From: an uncultured Mucilaginibacter sp.
Lineage (GTDB): Bacteria; Bacteroidota; Bacteroidia; Sphingobacteriales; Sphingobacteriaceae
NCBI GenBank assembly: GCA_903891475.1
Contig: CAITEP010000012.1
Coordinates: forward strand, 1-64,000
Length of the DNA: 64,000 bases
Reading direction: 5' to 3'
Made by a program: the position numbers and the translations under genes. How positions within the stretch are numbered: position 1 is the stretch's first letter; every line of letters starts with the position of its first letter. Below, piece by piece: positions 35,474 through 43,827 of the stretch. The notes beneath the pieces are model-generated. The model ran no database searches. It was not told the DNA's origin and saw only the letters and a program-made list of their open reading frames with translations.

Positions 35474-36352
35474 CTATTGTACATCCAATTGATTTAGCAC
35501 ATACGCTGAACTCTGTGTAATACTGTCAAAAGGATCAATATTGATAAAGTTTTCTTGCTCAACAATAAAATGTTGTAAACCTGCCAGTTTTGCCTTTTTC
35601 AAAATGGTTTTAAAATCAATTTTACCTCTACCAATTTCGGTGTTCAGATTATCAGATGTTTTATCCATATCCTTTAAATGGCATAATGCAAACCTGCCCG
35701 GATGCGCTTCAAACAGTTTAATTGGATCTTGTCCAGCACGTACTACCCAATACATATCCATTTCCATGTTTACTAAAGCTGGATCCGTTTCATTAATTAA
35801 AACATCATAAAAAGTAGTGCCATCAATTGGTTTCCATTCAAAATTATGGTTATGATAGCCCAATTTTAAGCCTGATTTTTTACAAATTTCGGCAGCCTTG
35901 TTCATTTTGGCAGCAACCGCTTTAAACTGATCGGCCGATTTTAGTACTTCACCATTGATGGAAGGAACAATAATATATTCCATACCAGTAATATTAGCCG
36001 CTTCAATATAAGCTTCTAATGATTCTGTTTTATCATGCACAAAATAATCATCCAAACCAAAATGACCGCTTGGGGTTGTTAAACCATTAGCCTTTAGTAA
36101 TCCACTAAATGATTTGGCATCCATTCCCCAAAAACCACCCGCTTTTGAATAACCATAGGTTTCCACTTCGCTATATCCAGCTTTTGCGACCTTTTCAATA
36201 TTACCCTTTACATCTTTTGCAATTACATTTCGCAAGGTATAAAGCTGCAAACCAACTTTTTTGAGAGGAGCAGCAAATATCATTTTAGGGGCTGCAAACA
36301 ATCCTGCTGATAATAAGCCAGCTTGAGTTAAGAATTTTCTTCTAGTTGTCAT
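35474..36352 (-). CDS. Tat-exported sugar phosphate isomerase/epimerase (TIM barrel)
   Basis: Protein of 292 residues. A twin-arginine signal (MTTRRKFLTQAGLLSAGLFA) is followed by an AP-endonuclease-2-type TIM barrel. Metal-site residues are visible in the usual order: KLGYHNHNFEWKP (about 170), MEMDMYWVV, LCHLKDMD and EQENF near the C-terminus. Family members isomerise, epimerise or dehydrate (keto-)sugars. Periplasmic location sets it apart from cytoplasmic sugar isomerases and fits the 3-keto-sugar theme of the locus. Close relative of the 48130-49044 protein. Confidence 0.9.
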   Translation of the reverse strand: MTTRRKFLTQAGLLSAGLFAAPKMIFAAPLKKVGLQLYTLRNVIAKDVKGNIEKVAKAGYSEVETYGYSKAGGFWGMDAKSFSGLLKANGLTTPSGHFGLDDYFVHDKTESLEAYIEAANITGMEYIIVPSINGEVLKSADQFKAVAAKMNKAAEICKKSGLKLGYHNHNFEWKPIDGTTFYDVLINETDPALVNMEMDMYWVVRAGQDPIKLFEAHPGRFALCHLKDMDKTSDNLNTEIGRGKIDFKTILKKAKLAGLQHFIVEQENFINIDPFDSITQSSAYVLNQLDVQ

Positions 36353-36379
36353 TATAATGGTTATATGAATGATTAAATA

Positions 36380-37270
36380 TTAAACGTCACAAATTTTGAT
36401 GGCATTGCGTAAAGAAGCAATTTTATCTTTTTGTTTGGGCACAAATTCTTGCCCAACATAGCCTTTGTAGCCACTTGCCACAATGGCTTTCATTACAGCA
36501 GGATAATGTAATTCCTGCGTATCGTCAATTTCATTCCTTCCGGGAATGCCACCTGTATGGTAATGTGCAATGTATTGATGATAGTTTGTAATATTCCTAA
36601 TGATATCACCTTCCATAATTTGCATATGGTAAATATCAAAAAGGAGTTTAAAATTCTCGGAATTGATGCGCTTTGCTAACTCTACCCCCCATTCAACATT
36701 ATTACATTGGTAATCTTTATGGTCAACCTTGCTATTTAACAGCTCCATACAAAGCACCACCTTATTTTTTTCGGCTATGGCTATTAAGGGTTTTAAACCT
36801 TCTATGCAATTTTTCCAGGCAGTTTCGTCGTCTTTTCCGCGTTTGCTACCACTAAAACATATCAGGTTGGTATAGCCGTTTTTAGCTACCAATGGAATCA
36901 TTTCGGTATAATTCTTTATTAAAGTAGCATGAAACTGGGTATCTCCAAAACCATCAGTGAGGTTTATTTCGGCTCCATTACACATGGAAGAATACATACC
37001 ATGCTTTTGAAGGGTAGGCCAATCTTTTGGTCCGCATAAATCAACCCCGGTGATGCCAATTTGTTTGCACACTTCGCATAATTGATCTAACGTAAGTTCA
37101 CCATAACACCATGGAGATACCGAATGCTTGATATTGCCCTTCAATTTATCATCTGTCATCATATGCTTACCATCGGTTTTGAATGAGGAAAATAAACCTG
37201 CAGTAGTAATAGCAGCTGTACCTGCCATCATATTTTTAATGGCAGATCTACGGTTTTGATTCTCTGGCAT
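36380..37270 (-). CDS. Tat-exported hydroxypyruvate isomerase-like TIM barrel
   Basis: Protein of 296 residues with a twin-arginine signal (NRRSAIKNMMAGTAAITTAG) and a TIM barrel of the hydroxypyruvate isomerase-like group: LLNSKVDHKDYQCNN (E-binding region), LLFDIYHMQIMEGDI, HYHTGGIPGRNEID and GYVGQEF at the end supply the metal ligands (E, D, H, E). True Hyi is cytoplasmic; an exported version suggests action on a periplasmic sugar derivative. It lies 27 bp before the next TIM-barrel gene, likely the same transcript. Confidence 0.88.
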   Translation of the reverse strand: MPENQNRRSAIKNMMAGTAAITTAGLFSSFKTDGKHMMTDDKLKGNIKHSVSPWCYGELTLDQLCEVCKQIGITGVDLCGPKDWPTLQKHGMYSSMCNGAEINLTDGFGDTQFHATLIKNYTEMIPLVAKNGYTNLICFSGSKRGKDDETAWKNCIEGLKPLIAIAEKNKVVLCMELLNSKVDHKDYQCNNVEWGVELAKRINSENFKLLFDIYHMQIMEGDIIRNITNYHQYIAHYHTGGIPGRNEIDDTQELHYPAVMKAIVASGYKGYVGQEFVPKQKDKIASLRNAIKICDV

Positions 37271-37372
37271 AATTAAATTGGTTTATGAGGTTTAAGTTAC
37301 GGATGTATTTTAAACCTTTTAAATTATAATTGGTAAAATAAAATGAGCCTCTTTAAAAATAAAAAACTCAAA

Positions 37373-37411
37373 ATAAAGCATTAACATTTTAAAAAATGTT
37401 AATGCTTTTAA
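37373..37411 (-). terminator. Strong terminator after the cytochrome c gene
   Basis: Perfect 15-bp stem AAGCATTAACATTTT against AAAATGTTAATGCTT (37376-37407) with a 2-base loop; the minus-strand exit is T-rich (TTTATTTTG). It ends the transcription that passes through the cytochrome c gene, so the TIM-barrel and DUF1080 genes downstream need their own promoter. Confidence 0.82.
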
Positions 37412-37465
37412 TACAGAATTTTATCCCCCCGATCTTTAAATAAGAAGAATTTGACATAAAAAGTT

Positions 37466-37867
37466 TTACCTTTTCAAGGTCAAAATATAAGTAACAATTG
37501 TTTTAGCATCGGCCAAAGCGATATTTGGGTGAGGTGTCATCGGCACTTCTCCCCAATTACCTTTACCACCTTTTATAACCTTATTAGCCAAGGTATCAAT
37601 ATTGGCAGGTGTTGAAGGATATTTGGCAGCAATATCAGCAAACGCAGGACCAATCACCTTTACATCGGCCTTGTGGCAAGTATAACAATCGGCTGCGGCC
37701 ATTAATTTGGCAGCAGGTGCGGCAGGATCTATAGCAACTTTTGCCGCGCTAACTGTAGTTTGAGTTGAAGTCGCTGTTGAAGTACTATCTGCACCACCTG
37801 AATTTGAACTTCCACCGCAGGCAGTTATTACAGCACATAAGCTAAGAACGATAAAAACTTTCTTCAT
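37466..37867 (-). CDS. c-type cytochrome lipoprotein
   Basis: Protein of 133 residues: lipoprotein signal (lipid Cys about C17, ITACGG), a Ser/Thr/Ala-rich linker (about 20-50) and a class-I cytochrome c domain with heme motif CYTCHK (C61, C64, H65) and the axial Met in EVPMTPHP (M110). Single-heme carriers of this size accept electrons from periplasmic dehydrogenases. In this locus the two GMC flavoproteins lack a heme subunit of their own, so this is the obvious electron acceptor (inference). It is ended by a strong terminator. Confidence 0.93.
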   Translation of the reverse strand: MKKVFIVLSLCAVITACGGSSNSGGADSTSTATSTQTTVSAAKVAIDPAAPAAKLMAAADCYTCHKADVKVIGPAFADIAAKYPSTPANIDTLANKVIKGGKGNWGEVPMTPHPNIALADAKTIVTYILTLKR

Positions 37868-37919
37868 GTAAATAAATTGAATTTAATTTGGATAAAATTA
37901 CAAATTTTAACCTAAAAAA

Positions 37920-39131
37920 TTAATGTGCTGCCGAATTTAATGTTTCTGCTGGTTTTTTATTACGCATGTATATTACCAGCCCGGCAAAAGCTACAATTAA
38001 AACAAGCGGAATAACTAAAGTTGCTTGTAAAACCTTTGGTCCGGCAGTGGTGTTATTGCCATTTGCGGCCTTAACAATATTGTCGTAATATTTTCCCATT
38101 ATAACTGTATATAATGATACTGCAAACATACCTGCACCACCCATTAAATTTAAGCCTAAAGCGCCTGTTTTTGGTAGGTTAGTATTCACAAAACCAAGCA
38201 TTGTTGGCCAAAAATAACAAACACCCATACCAAATATGATGGCGGCGAAAAATACCGCATTTCCGGTTAAGGTACTTAATAAAAATATACCTGTTGCAGC
38301 TAATATTGTTGAAATTAAAAGCAATACCTGTGGCGAAAATAGTTTTAAAACTGGTTTTGCAAATGCTCGACCTAAAACCATTACTCCAGTATCTAAGGTC
38401 AAAATCAGGATCGCATTTTGAGTTACATTTTTTAATAAAACGTCAATCCATTGGCCGGTAAACAATTCGGTAATTGCGGTACCAAACATGCAAATAAACA
38501 TAAAAATGAACAGTGGATTCCATAAGGCGCGGTACATCCCTGCTGTTGAAACGCCAGATGCAACCCTTTCGGTAACCGGAAAATCAAGTTTTGAAAACAA
38601 ATAGCCATAGATAACAGTTGGAATAAGCATTACCCCTACTTGTATTTGCCAGCTAAGACCAATTGAATTAAATAACAATACAACTAACGTGCCTATTACA
38701 ATACCACCCGGAAACCATAAATGAAAATGGTTAAGCTTTGTTGTTTTATTATCGGTATACAACGAGGTTACTAATGGATTACATGCAGCCTCAACTGTAC
38801 CGTTAGCAAGCCCAATTAATAAGGTTGATAAAAACAAAGTCCAATATCCAGTAGCAAAAATGGTTAGTAAAATACCCGCCAAATGGAAGATAAATGCCAA
38901 TACCAACAGGCGTTTCATGCCAATGATATCAACAATAATACCACCAATAACTACAGCTAAGGGGAAGCCCCAAAATGCTGTTGCAGTAATGGAAGCTAAT
39001 TGTTCTTTATCCAGTTGAAAGTCGGTACCTAGTTTATTCAATATCCCAGCACGGATACCAAAAGAAAGTGATGTCACCAACAATGAAAGGCAACTTGCCC
39101 TAAATAGTTGTGTACGGTTAATTGATTGCAT
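37920..39131 (-). CDS. MFS transporter (sugar type)
   Basis: Protein of 403 residues with twelve membrane helices. It has MFS features such as GGIIVDIIGMKRLLV (about 63-77, the loop 2-3 motif) and NHFHLWFPGGIVIG (about 133-146), related to the FucP-like/nucleoside-type sugar symporters found in Bacteroidetes. It lies between the cytochrome c and TIM-barrel/Gfo-Idh genes and probably imports the product of the periplasmic oxidation steps. Substrate unknown. Confidence 0.88.
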   Translation of the reverse strand: MQSINRTQLFRASCLSLLVTSLSFGIRAGILNKLGTDFQLDKEQLASITATAFWGFPLAVVIGGIIVDIIGMKRLLVLAFIFHLAGILLTIFATGYWTLFLSTLLIGLANGTVEAACNPLVTSLYTDNKTTKLNHFHLWFPGGIVIGTLVVLLFNSIGLSWQIQVGVMLIPTVIYGYLFSKLDFPVTERVASGVSTAGMYRALWNPLFIFMFICMFGTAITELFTGQWIDVLLKNVTQNAILILTLDTGVMVLGRAFAKPVLKLFSPQVLLLISTILAATGIFLLSTLTGNAVFFAAIIFGMGVCYFWPTMLGFVNTNLPKTGALGLNLMGGAGMFAVSLYTVIMGKYYDNIVKAANGNNTTAGPKVLQATLVIPLVLIVAFAGLVIYMRNKKPAETLNSAAH

Positions 39132-39176
39132 TTTCTGTTATTTAGTTTATAATTGGTTGTTTAATTAGTTTTATTT

Positions 39177-40232
39177 TTAATCTAACCCTAAGGTTTTTCT
39201 ATTTAAAGCATCATCTGCTCCCGAAGCTGCGAAATCGTCGAATGCTTTTTCAGTTACCCTAATGATGTGGTTTTTTATAAATTCAGCCCCCTCCTTGGCA
39301 CCATCTTCAGGATGTTTTATTGCACATTCCCATTCTAATACGGCCCATCCGGTATAGTTATATTGGGTAAGTTTACTAAAAATATTTTTAAAATCAACCT
39401 GACCATCGCCTAATGAACGGAACCGACCTGCCCGATCAATCCAGTTTTGATAACCTCCATAAACGCCTTGACGGCCGGTTGGGTTAAATTCGGCATCCTT
39501 TACGTGGAACATTTTGATACGCTCGTGGTAAAGGTCGATATATTCCAAATAATTCAAGCATTGTAACACAAAATGCGAAGGGTCGAATAGTAAATTAGCG
39601 CGTTTATGGTTATTTACCTTATCCAAAAACATTTCGTAGGTAATACCATCGTGCAAATCTTCGCCAGGGTGTATTTCATAACAAAGGTCTATTCCACATT
39701 CTTCATAAACATCCAAAATAGGTTTCCAGCGTTTGCCAAGTTCGTTAAATGCTGTTTCAACAATACCTGCCGGGCGTTGCGGCCAAGGATATACCATCGG
39801 CCAAAGCAAGGCGCCACTAAAGGTAACAGAGGCATTTAAACCTAAATTTTGGGAAGCTTTAGCAGCATATTTTAATTGCTGAATAGCCCACTGGGTACGT
39901 GCGGCTGGATTATTACGATAGGCCAATGGCGCAAAACCATCAAACAATTGATCGTAAACAGGGTTAACAGCTACTAATTGACCTTGCAAATGTGTTGAGA
40001 GTTCGGTAATTTCTAAGCCACAGGCATTTACGCGGCCTTTAATTTCTTCGGCATAAGTTTTACTTTCGGCAGCTTTTTGAAGGTCTATAAACCTAGCATC
40101 AAGCGTTGGTAATTGAACTCCTTTATAACCTAGGTTTTTTGCCCAAGTACAAATGCCCTCGAGGCTATTGAACGGAGCCTCGTCGCCTATAAATTGAGCT
40201 ATAAAAATTGCAGGTCCTTTTATTGTCGTCAT
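39177..40232 (-). CDS. Cytoplasmic sugar phosphate isomerase/epimerase (TIM barrel)
   Basis: Protein of 351 residues without signal peptide. An AP-endonuclease-2-type TIM barrel with metal ligands in CYEIHPGED (about 204-212), LLFDPSHFVLQ, MFHVKDAEFNPTG and AVLEWEC. The NPTGRQGVYGG loop and the length (about 350) mark a subgroup that occurs with Gfo/Idh/MocA oxidoreductases in sugar catabolic clusters; the Gfo/Idh gene is 56 bp upstream. Cytoplasmic location puts it after uptake. Confidence 0.9.
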   Translation of the reverse strand: MTTIKGPAIFIAQFIGDEAPFNSLEGICTWAKNLGYKGVQLPTLDARFIDLQKAAESKTYAEEIKGRVNACGLEITELSTHLQGQLVAVNPVYDQLFDGFAPLAYRNNPAARTQWAIQQLKYAAKASQNLGLNASVTFSGALLWPMVYPWPQRPAGIVETAFNELGKRWKPILDVYEECGIDLCYEIHPGEDLHDGITYEMFLDKVNNHKRANLLFDPSHFVLQCLNYLEYIDLYHERIKMFHVKDAEFNPTGRQGVYGGYQNWIDRAGRFRSLGDGQVDFKNIFSKLTQYNYTGWAVLEWECAIKHPEDGAKEGAEFIKNHIIRVTEKAFDDFAASGADDALNRKTLGLD

Positions 40233-40288
40233 TATTGATCAGAATTTACAGAATGCAAGAATTTTGAGGATTATTTTCTGGATGGTAA

Positions 40289-41458
40289 TTATATTACGTA
40301 ATCAGTCCACTTTTCGTTGCTATGATTAGAAGCTACCACATTTTCAATAAATGCCATGCCCCTGATACCATCTTCAACACCCGGAAAATCGAGCCATTCT
40401 GGCTTTGGCACTTCGTTATTTAATTTAGCGCTTAAAGCAAGTGCAAAATTACGGTACAGGTTACCAAAAGCTTCCAAATAACCTTCAGGGTGACCTCCCG
40501 GTGTGCGTGTGTTATGCGTTGCGTAAATAGATTCCCTGTCGCCATAGTTTGACCCCGCCCTTAGGGTTTGTGCAGGCTTATCAAGCCATTTCAGGGTTAA
40601 GGTATTAGGCTCTTGTTGCGCCCATTCCAAACCACCCAATTCGCCATAAACCCTTATTTTCAAAGCGTTTTCTTCGCCGGCTGCTACTTGAGAAGCAGAA
40701 AGCACACCTGTTGCCTTATCTTCAAAACGCAATAAAATAGCGCCATCATCATCCAATAACCTGCCATCCACCAAAATATTTAGAGAGGCACATAATTGAG
40801 TGATTTTTAAACCCGAAATATATTCTGCCAAATGGGCGGCATGTGTACCAATATCACCCATACAACCACTTTTACCTGATTTTGTAGGATCGGTGCGCCA
40901 AGCAGCCTGCGCATTCCCTTCGCGTTCAGATAGCTTACTCAACCATCCTTGATGGTATTCAACTAATATCTTCCTGATTTTACCAAAAGCACCTTTTTTA
41001 ACCAATTCGCGCGCCTCTTTTACAAGCGGATAACCCGAATAAGTATGGGTAAGCAATAACATTAAACCGGTTTCGTCGAGCTTCTTTTTCAGTTGTTTTG
41101 CCTCCTCAATGGTGAAGGTGATCGGCTTTTCAATGACAACATTAAAACCATGTTCAAGCGCCATCATGGCAGGCGCAAAATGGGCGAAGTTAGGTGTTAC
41201 AATGGTTACAAAATCCATTCTCTTATCAGACGGAAGCTTACTTTCGGCAGTAATCATGTCTTGAAAATTGGTATAAACGCGATCCTTAGGTAAATACAAC
41301 ATTTCGCCGCTTTCAATGGCAATTTGTTCGTTTATACTTAATGCACCGCAAACCAATTCTATTTGACCATCCATATTGGCGGCAATTCTGTGAATGGCAC
41401 CTATAAACGCGTCTTTACCCCCGCCAATCATACCCATGCGGAGCTTTCTATTACCCAT
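40289..41458 (-). CDS. Gfo/Idh/MocA family oxidoreductase, cytoplasmic
   Basis: Protein of 389 residues. An N-terminal Rossmann domain (MGMIGGGKDAFIG, about 8-20), the family EKP motif in NVVIEKPITF (about 129-138) and a C-terminal alpha/beta substrate domain with CMGDIGTHAAHL supplying the catalytic His region (about 208-219). These enzymes oxidise or reduce sugars and inositols using NAD(P). No signal peptide. With the TIM-barrel gene downstream it likely acts on an imported keto-sugar. Confidence 0.92.
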   Translation of the reverse strand: MGNRKLRMGMIGGGKDAFIGAIHRIAANMDGQIELVCGALSINEQIAIESGEMLYLPKDRVYTNFQDMITAESKLPSDKRMDFVTIVTPNFAHFAPAMMALEHGFNVVIEKPITFTIEEAKQLKKKLDETGLMLLLTHTYSGYPLVKEARELVKKGAFGKIRKILVEYHQGWLSKLSEREGNAQAAWRTDPTKSGKSGCMGDIGTHAAHLAEYISGLKITQLCASLNILVDGRLLDDDGAILLRFEDKATGVLSASQVAAGEENALKIRVYGELGGLEWAQQEPNTLTLKWLDKPAQTLRAGSNYGDRESIYATHNTRTPGGHPEGYLEAFGNLYRNFALALSAKLNNEVPKPEWLDFPGVEDGIRGMAFIENVVASNHSNEKWTDYVI

Positions 41459-41464
41459 GTTTCT

Positions 41465-41683
41465 TATTTATTGATTTATTAAATTTCTGATTTATTGAGT
41501 TTGTTATTTATTGAATTACTGAGTTATTGAATTGACAAATTATTAATTGAATGAATAAATTAGTGATTTATTGAAGTCAGGCATTGTTTAAAGAGTATTA
41601 AAACTTTTTAAAATCAATATTTCAATAAATCTATTTATCCTTCAACAAATCAATAATTCAATAAATCAGTTAATCAATAATTA
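41465..41683. repeat. Degenerate TTATTGA repeat array with inverted right half
   Basis: 219 bp of AT-rich DNA containing at least six TTATTGA-type units on the left (41467-41572) and at least four TCAATAA-type units, the complement, on the right (41618-41680), with about 45 bp of unique sequence between. The two halves could fold into a long imperfect hairpin. No gene is seen. It separates the Gfo/Idh gene from the small dehydrogenase subunit gene. Confidence 0.6.
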
Positions 41684-42313
41684 TCAGGTAGCCCACGCTT
41701 TATCACCCTTTTTGTATGGTAAATTACCATCATAATGACCTGGTACCGCGATATAACGTAATGCCTTAGTTGCACCAATTTCGGAGGTGAAATAACCCAA
41801 TAGCGTTAACTCTTTCATCAACCTAAAATAGTGGTTCGGAATTTCGGCCTCGTTTGCAAAATAAAAAGGTTCTCCTTTATGCTTCAACTTATCGGCATCT
41901 ACTAACTTTTCTCTTTCTTTTGTAAATTCCTTTTGTTCTTTATCAAGAGCGACAAGCAATTCAGTACGCTGAGCAGCGGTTATATCCATAAATTTGCTAT
42001 TGAATTGTTTTTTACTGGCTTCATCCAATTTGGTAATACCTTCTAAAAAGGTCTTTTGATCAAAAGCCTTATAACAATCCTGTACCATTACAGCCATGAA
42101 CTTACCTACGTTAGCAGCCTTGGCTCCGGGTGATCCTGCAGTGGTTGGCAAAATGGTGTCGGCAACCTCGTTTAAGAAGGCTATATTATCGGCACTAAAC
42201 AAGTCGCTTACCTGCGAATTTGGTGACTTACAACCCGAAAGGAAGTATTCAGCACCTAAAACAGTACCTCCCATTATTAGGGCAACCCTACTTATGGCAT
42301 CTCTTCTATTCAT
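41684..42313 (-). CDS. Gluconate 2-dehydrogenase subunit 3 family protein (Tat signal)
   Basis: Protein of 209 residues with a twin-arginine signal and lipobox-like end (MNRRDAISRVALIMGG, then FLSGC; about C28). The mature domain has FLNEVADTILPTTAGSPGAKAA, the hallmark of the small subunit of membrane-bound sugar dehydrogenases. In glucoside 3-dehydrogenase and FAD-glucose dehydrogenase this subunit carries the only export signal and takes the flavoprotein with it. Partner here: probably the GMC protein at 43828-45507. Confidence 0.92.
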   Translation of the reverse strand: MNRRDAISRVALIMGGTVLGAEYFLSGCKSPNSQVSDLFSADNIAFLNEVADTILPTTAGSPGAKAANVGKFMAVMVQDCYKAFDQKTFLEGITKLDEASKKQFNSKFMDITAAQRTELLVALDKEQKEFTKEREKLVDADKLKHKGEPFYFANEAEIPNHYFRLMKELTLLGYFTSEIGATKALRYIAVPGHYDGNLPYKKGDKAWAT

Positions 42314-42386
42314 TTTTATTTAATTTTAATTGGTAATTTTTTACTATTTTATTTGATTAGACAACTAATCCTTCATTAATTCAATA

Positions 42387-43808
42387 TTATAAAGTCCAAC
42401 CTTGGCGGTAATCACGTTTAACGTACTGGTTTACAGCATCAAAATTAGTGATTTTCATATTATCATTATCCCAAAGCATTTTGATATGGCCGCCTTTTAA
42501 TTCGTGTCCTCTAACAGCCAAATTTGCCATCAATAAGGCTTCAGTAAGTGGTCCGGCAACATCAAAAGATGAACTTAGTTGCGTTTTTCCATATCCGGCT
42601 AAACAACCTTCAACCCATTGGGCATAATGTCCATTGGCACCACCTGGAATTCTTTGAAGGGTTTGATTAACCTTTACTTCCGAATTTCTGGAGGTAGGCA
42701 GTAATAATGGATTAGCTGAATAGGTGCTCGCAATCATTTTGCCTTTAGTTCCTATAAACAAGGTACCGTTTCCATCATCACCAAACATTTCATTGGCACC
42801 TAATTCTTCAGGCCTTTCGGGTTGTATCCCCCCATCCATCCAATGTATGGTAACATCGCCCTTAGTCTTGTCCGTTTTGGGAAATGTTAACGTTATATGG
42901 CTTGATGGAGGACAGCTTTCAGGGAATCTTCCCTTTGTAAATTCTCCAACATAAACAGAACCTACGCTTGCCTGTACATCTTTGGCATATTTTAAGCCGA
43001 GTACCCTAAATGGAGCTTCCATTAAATGACAACCCATATCACCCAAAGCACCTGTGCCATAATCCCACCAACCACGCCAGTTAAAAGGAACCAGATTAGA
43101 AACGTAGTCTTTAAAAGGCGCGGTACCTAACCATAGGTTCCAATCCAATTCTTTAAGGATATCCGTCGGAGTCTTTGGCCATGCTATACCTTGAGGCCAA
43201 ACCGGGCGGTCTGTCCAGCAGTACACGGTATGCACATCTCCAATAATATCGGCATCATACCATTCAGCTAGTTGACGGGTTCCATCATTTGATGCACCCT
43301 GATTGCCCATTTGAGTAACCACCTTATATTTTTTGGCGGCATCTGTCAATAGTCGGGCTTCATAAATATCATGCGTTAGCGGCTTTTGCACATAAACGTG
43401 CTTGCCTAATTGCATTGCATGATAAGCTATGATAGCATGATTATGATCGGGAGTGGAAACAGAAACGGCATCAAAATTTTTCGATTCCTTATCATACATT
43501 TCACGCCAATCCTTATAATACTTGGCATTAGGGAATCTTTTAACACTTGAAGCTGCCCTACGGTCATCTACATCGCATAAAAAGGCAATTTCGGCTTTAC
43601 CACTTTTGTAAAAGTTTTGGATATCGCTTTCACCCTTACCCCCTGCTCCAACCCCAGCAATCAATAAACGATCGCTTGGTGCAGTAAAGCCTTTTCCACC
43701 TAAAACATGGCGAGGCACTATCATAAAACCTGCTGCCGCAACAGCTCCGGTTTTTAGAAACTTCCGCCTTGAGTTGTCGGATAACTTATCGGATTTTTGC
43801 TCTTCCAT
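42387..43808 (-). CDS. Tat-exported Gfo/Idh/MocA family oxidoreductase
   Basis: Protein of 473 residues with a Tat signal (NSRRKFLKTGAVAAAGFM at about 13-30), a Rossmann domain (LLIAGVGAGGKGESD, about 48-62), the variant EKP motif VQKPLTH and a substrate domain (WDYGTGALGDMGCHLMEAP, about 245-263). Exported members bind their NAD before translocation. It lies between the GMC flavoprotein (19 bp upstream) and the small subunit gene, in one transcription unit. Confidence 0.92.
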   Translation of the reverse strand: MEEQKSDKLSDNSRRKFLKTGAVAAAGFMIVPRHVLGGKGFTAPSDRLLIAGVGAGGKGESDIQNFYKSGKAEIAFLCDVDDRRAASSVKRFPNAKYYKDWREMYDKESKNFDAVSVSTPDHNHAIIAYHAMQLGKHVYVQKPLTHDIYEARLLTDAAKKYKVVTQMGNQGASNDGTRQLAEWYDADIIGDVHTVYCWTDRPVWPQGIAWPKTPTDILKELDWNLWLGTAPFKDYVSNLVPFNWRGWWDYGTGALGDMGCHLMEAPFRVLGLKYAKDVQASVGSVYVGEFTKGRFPESCPPSSHITLTFPKTDKTKGDVTIHWMDGGIQPERPEELGANEMFGDDGNGTLFIGTKGKMIASTYSANPLLLPTSRNSEVKVNQTLQRIPGGANGHYAQWVEGCLAGYGKTQLSSSFDVAGPLTEALLMANLAVRGHELKGGHIKMLWDNDNMKITNFDAVNQYVKRDYRQGWTL

Positions 43809-43827
43809 TGTTTAAAGCCAATAGTTA

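Noticed and set aside
41465..41683. CRISPR array
   Set aside because: Units are short, diverged and without regular spacers; no cas genes in the window.
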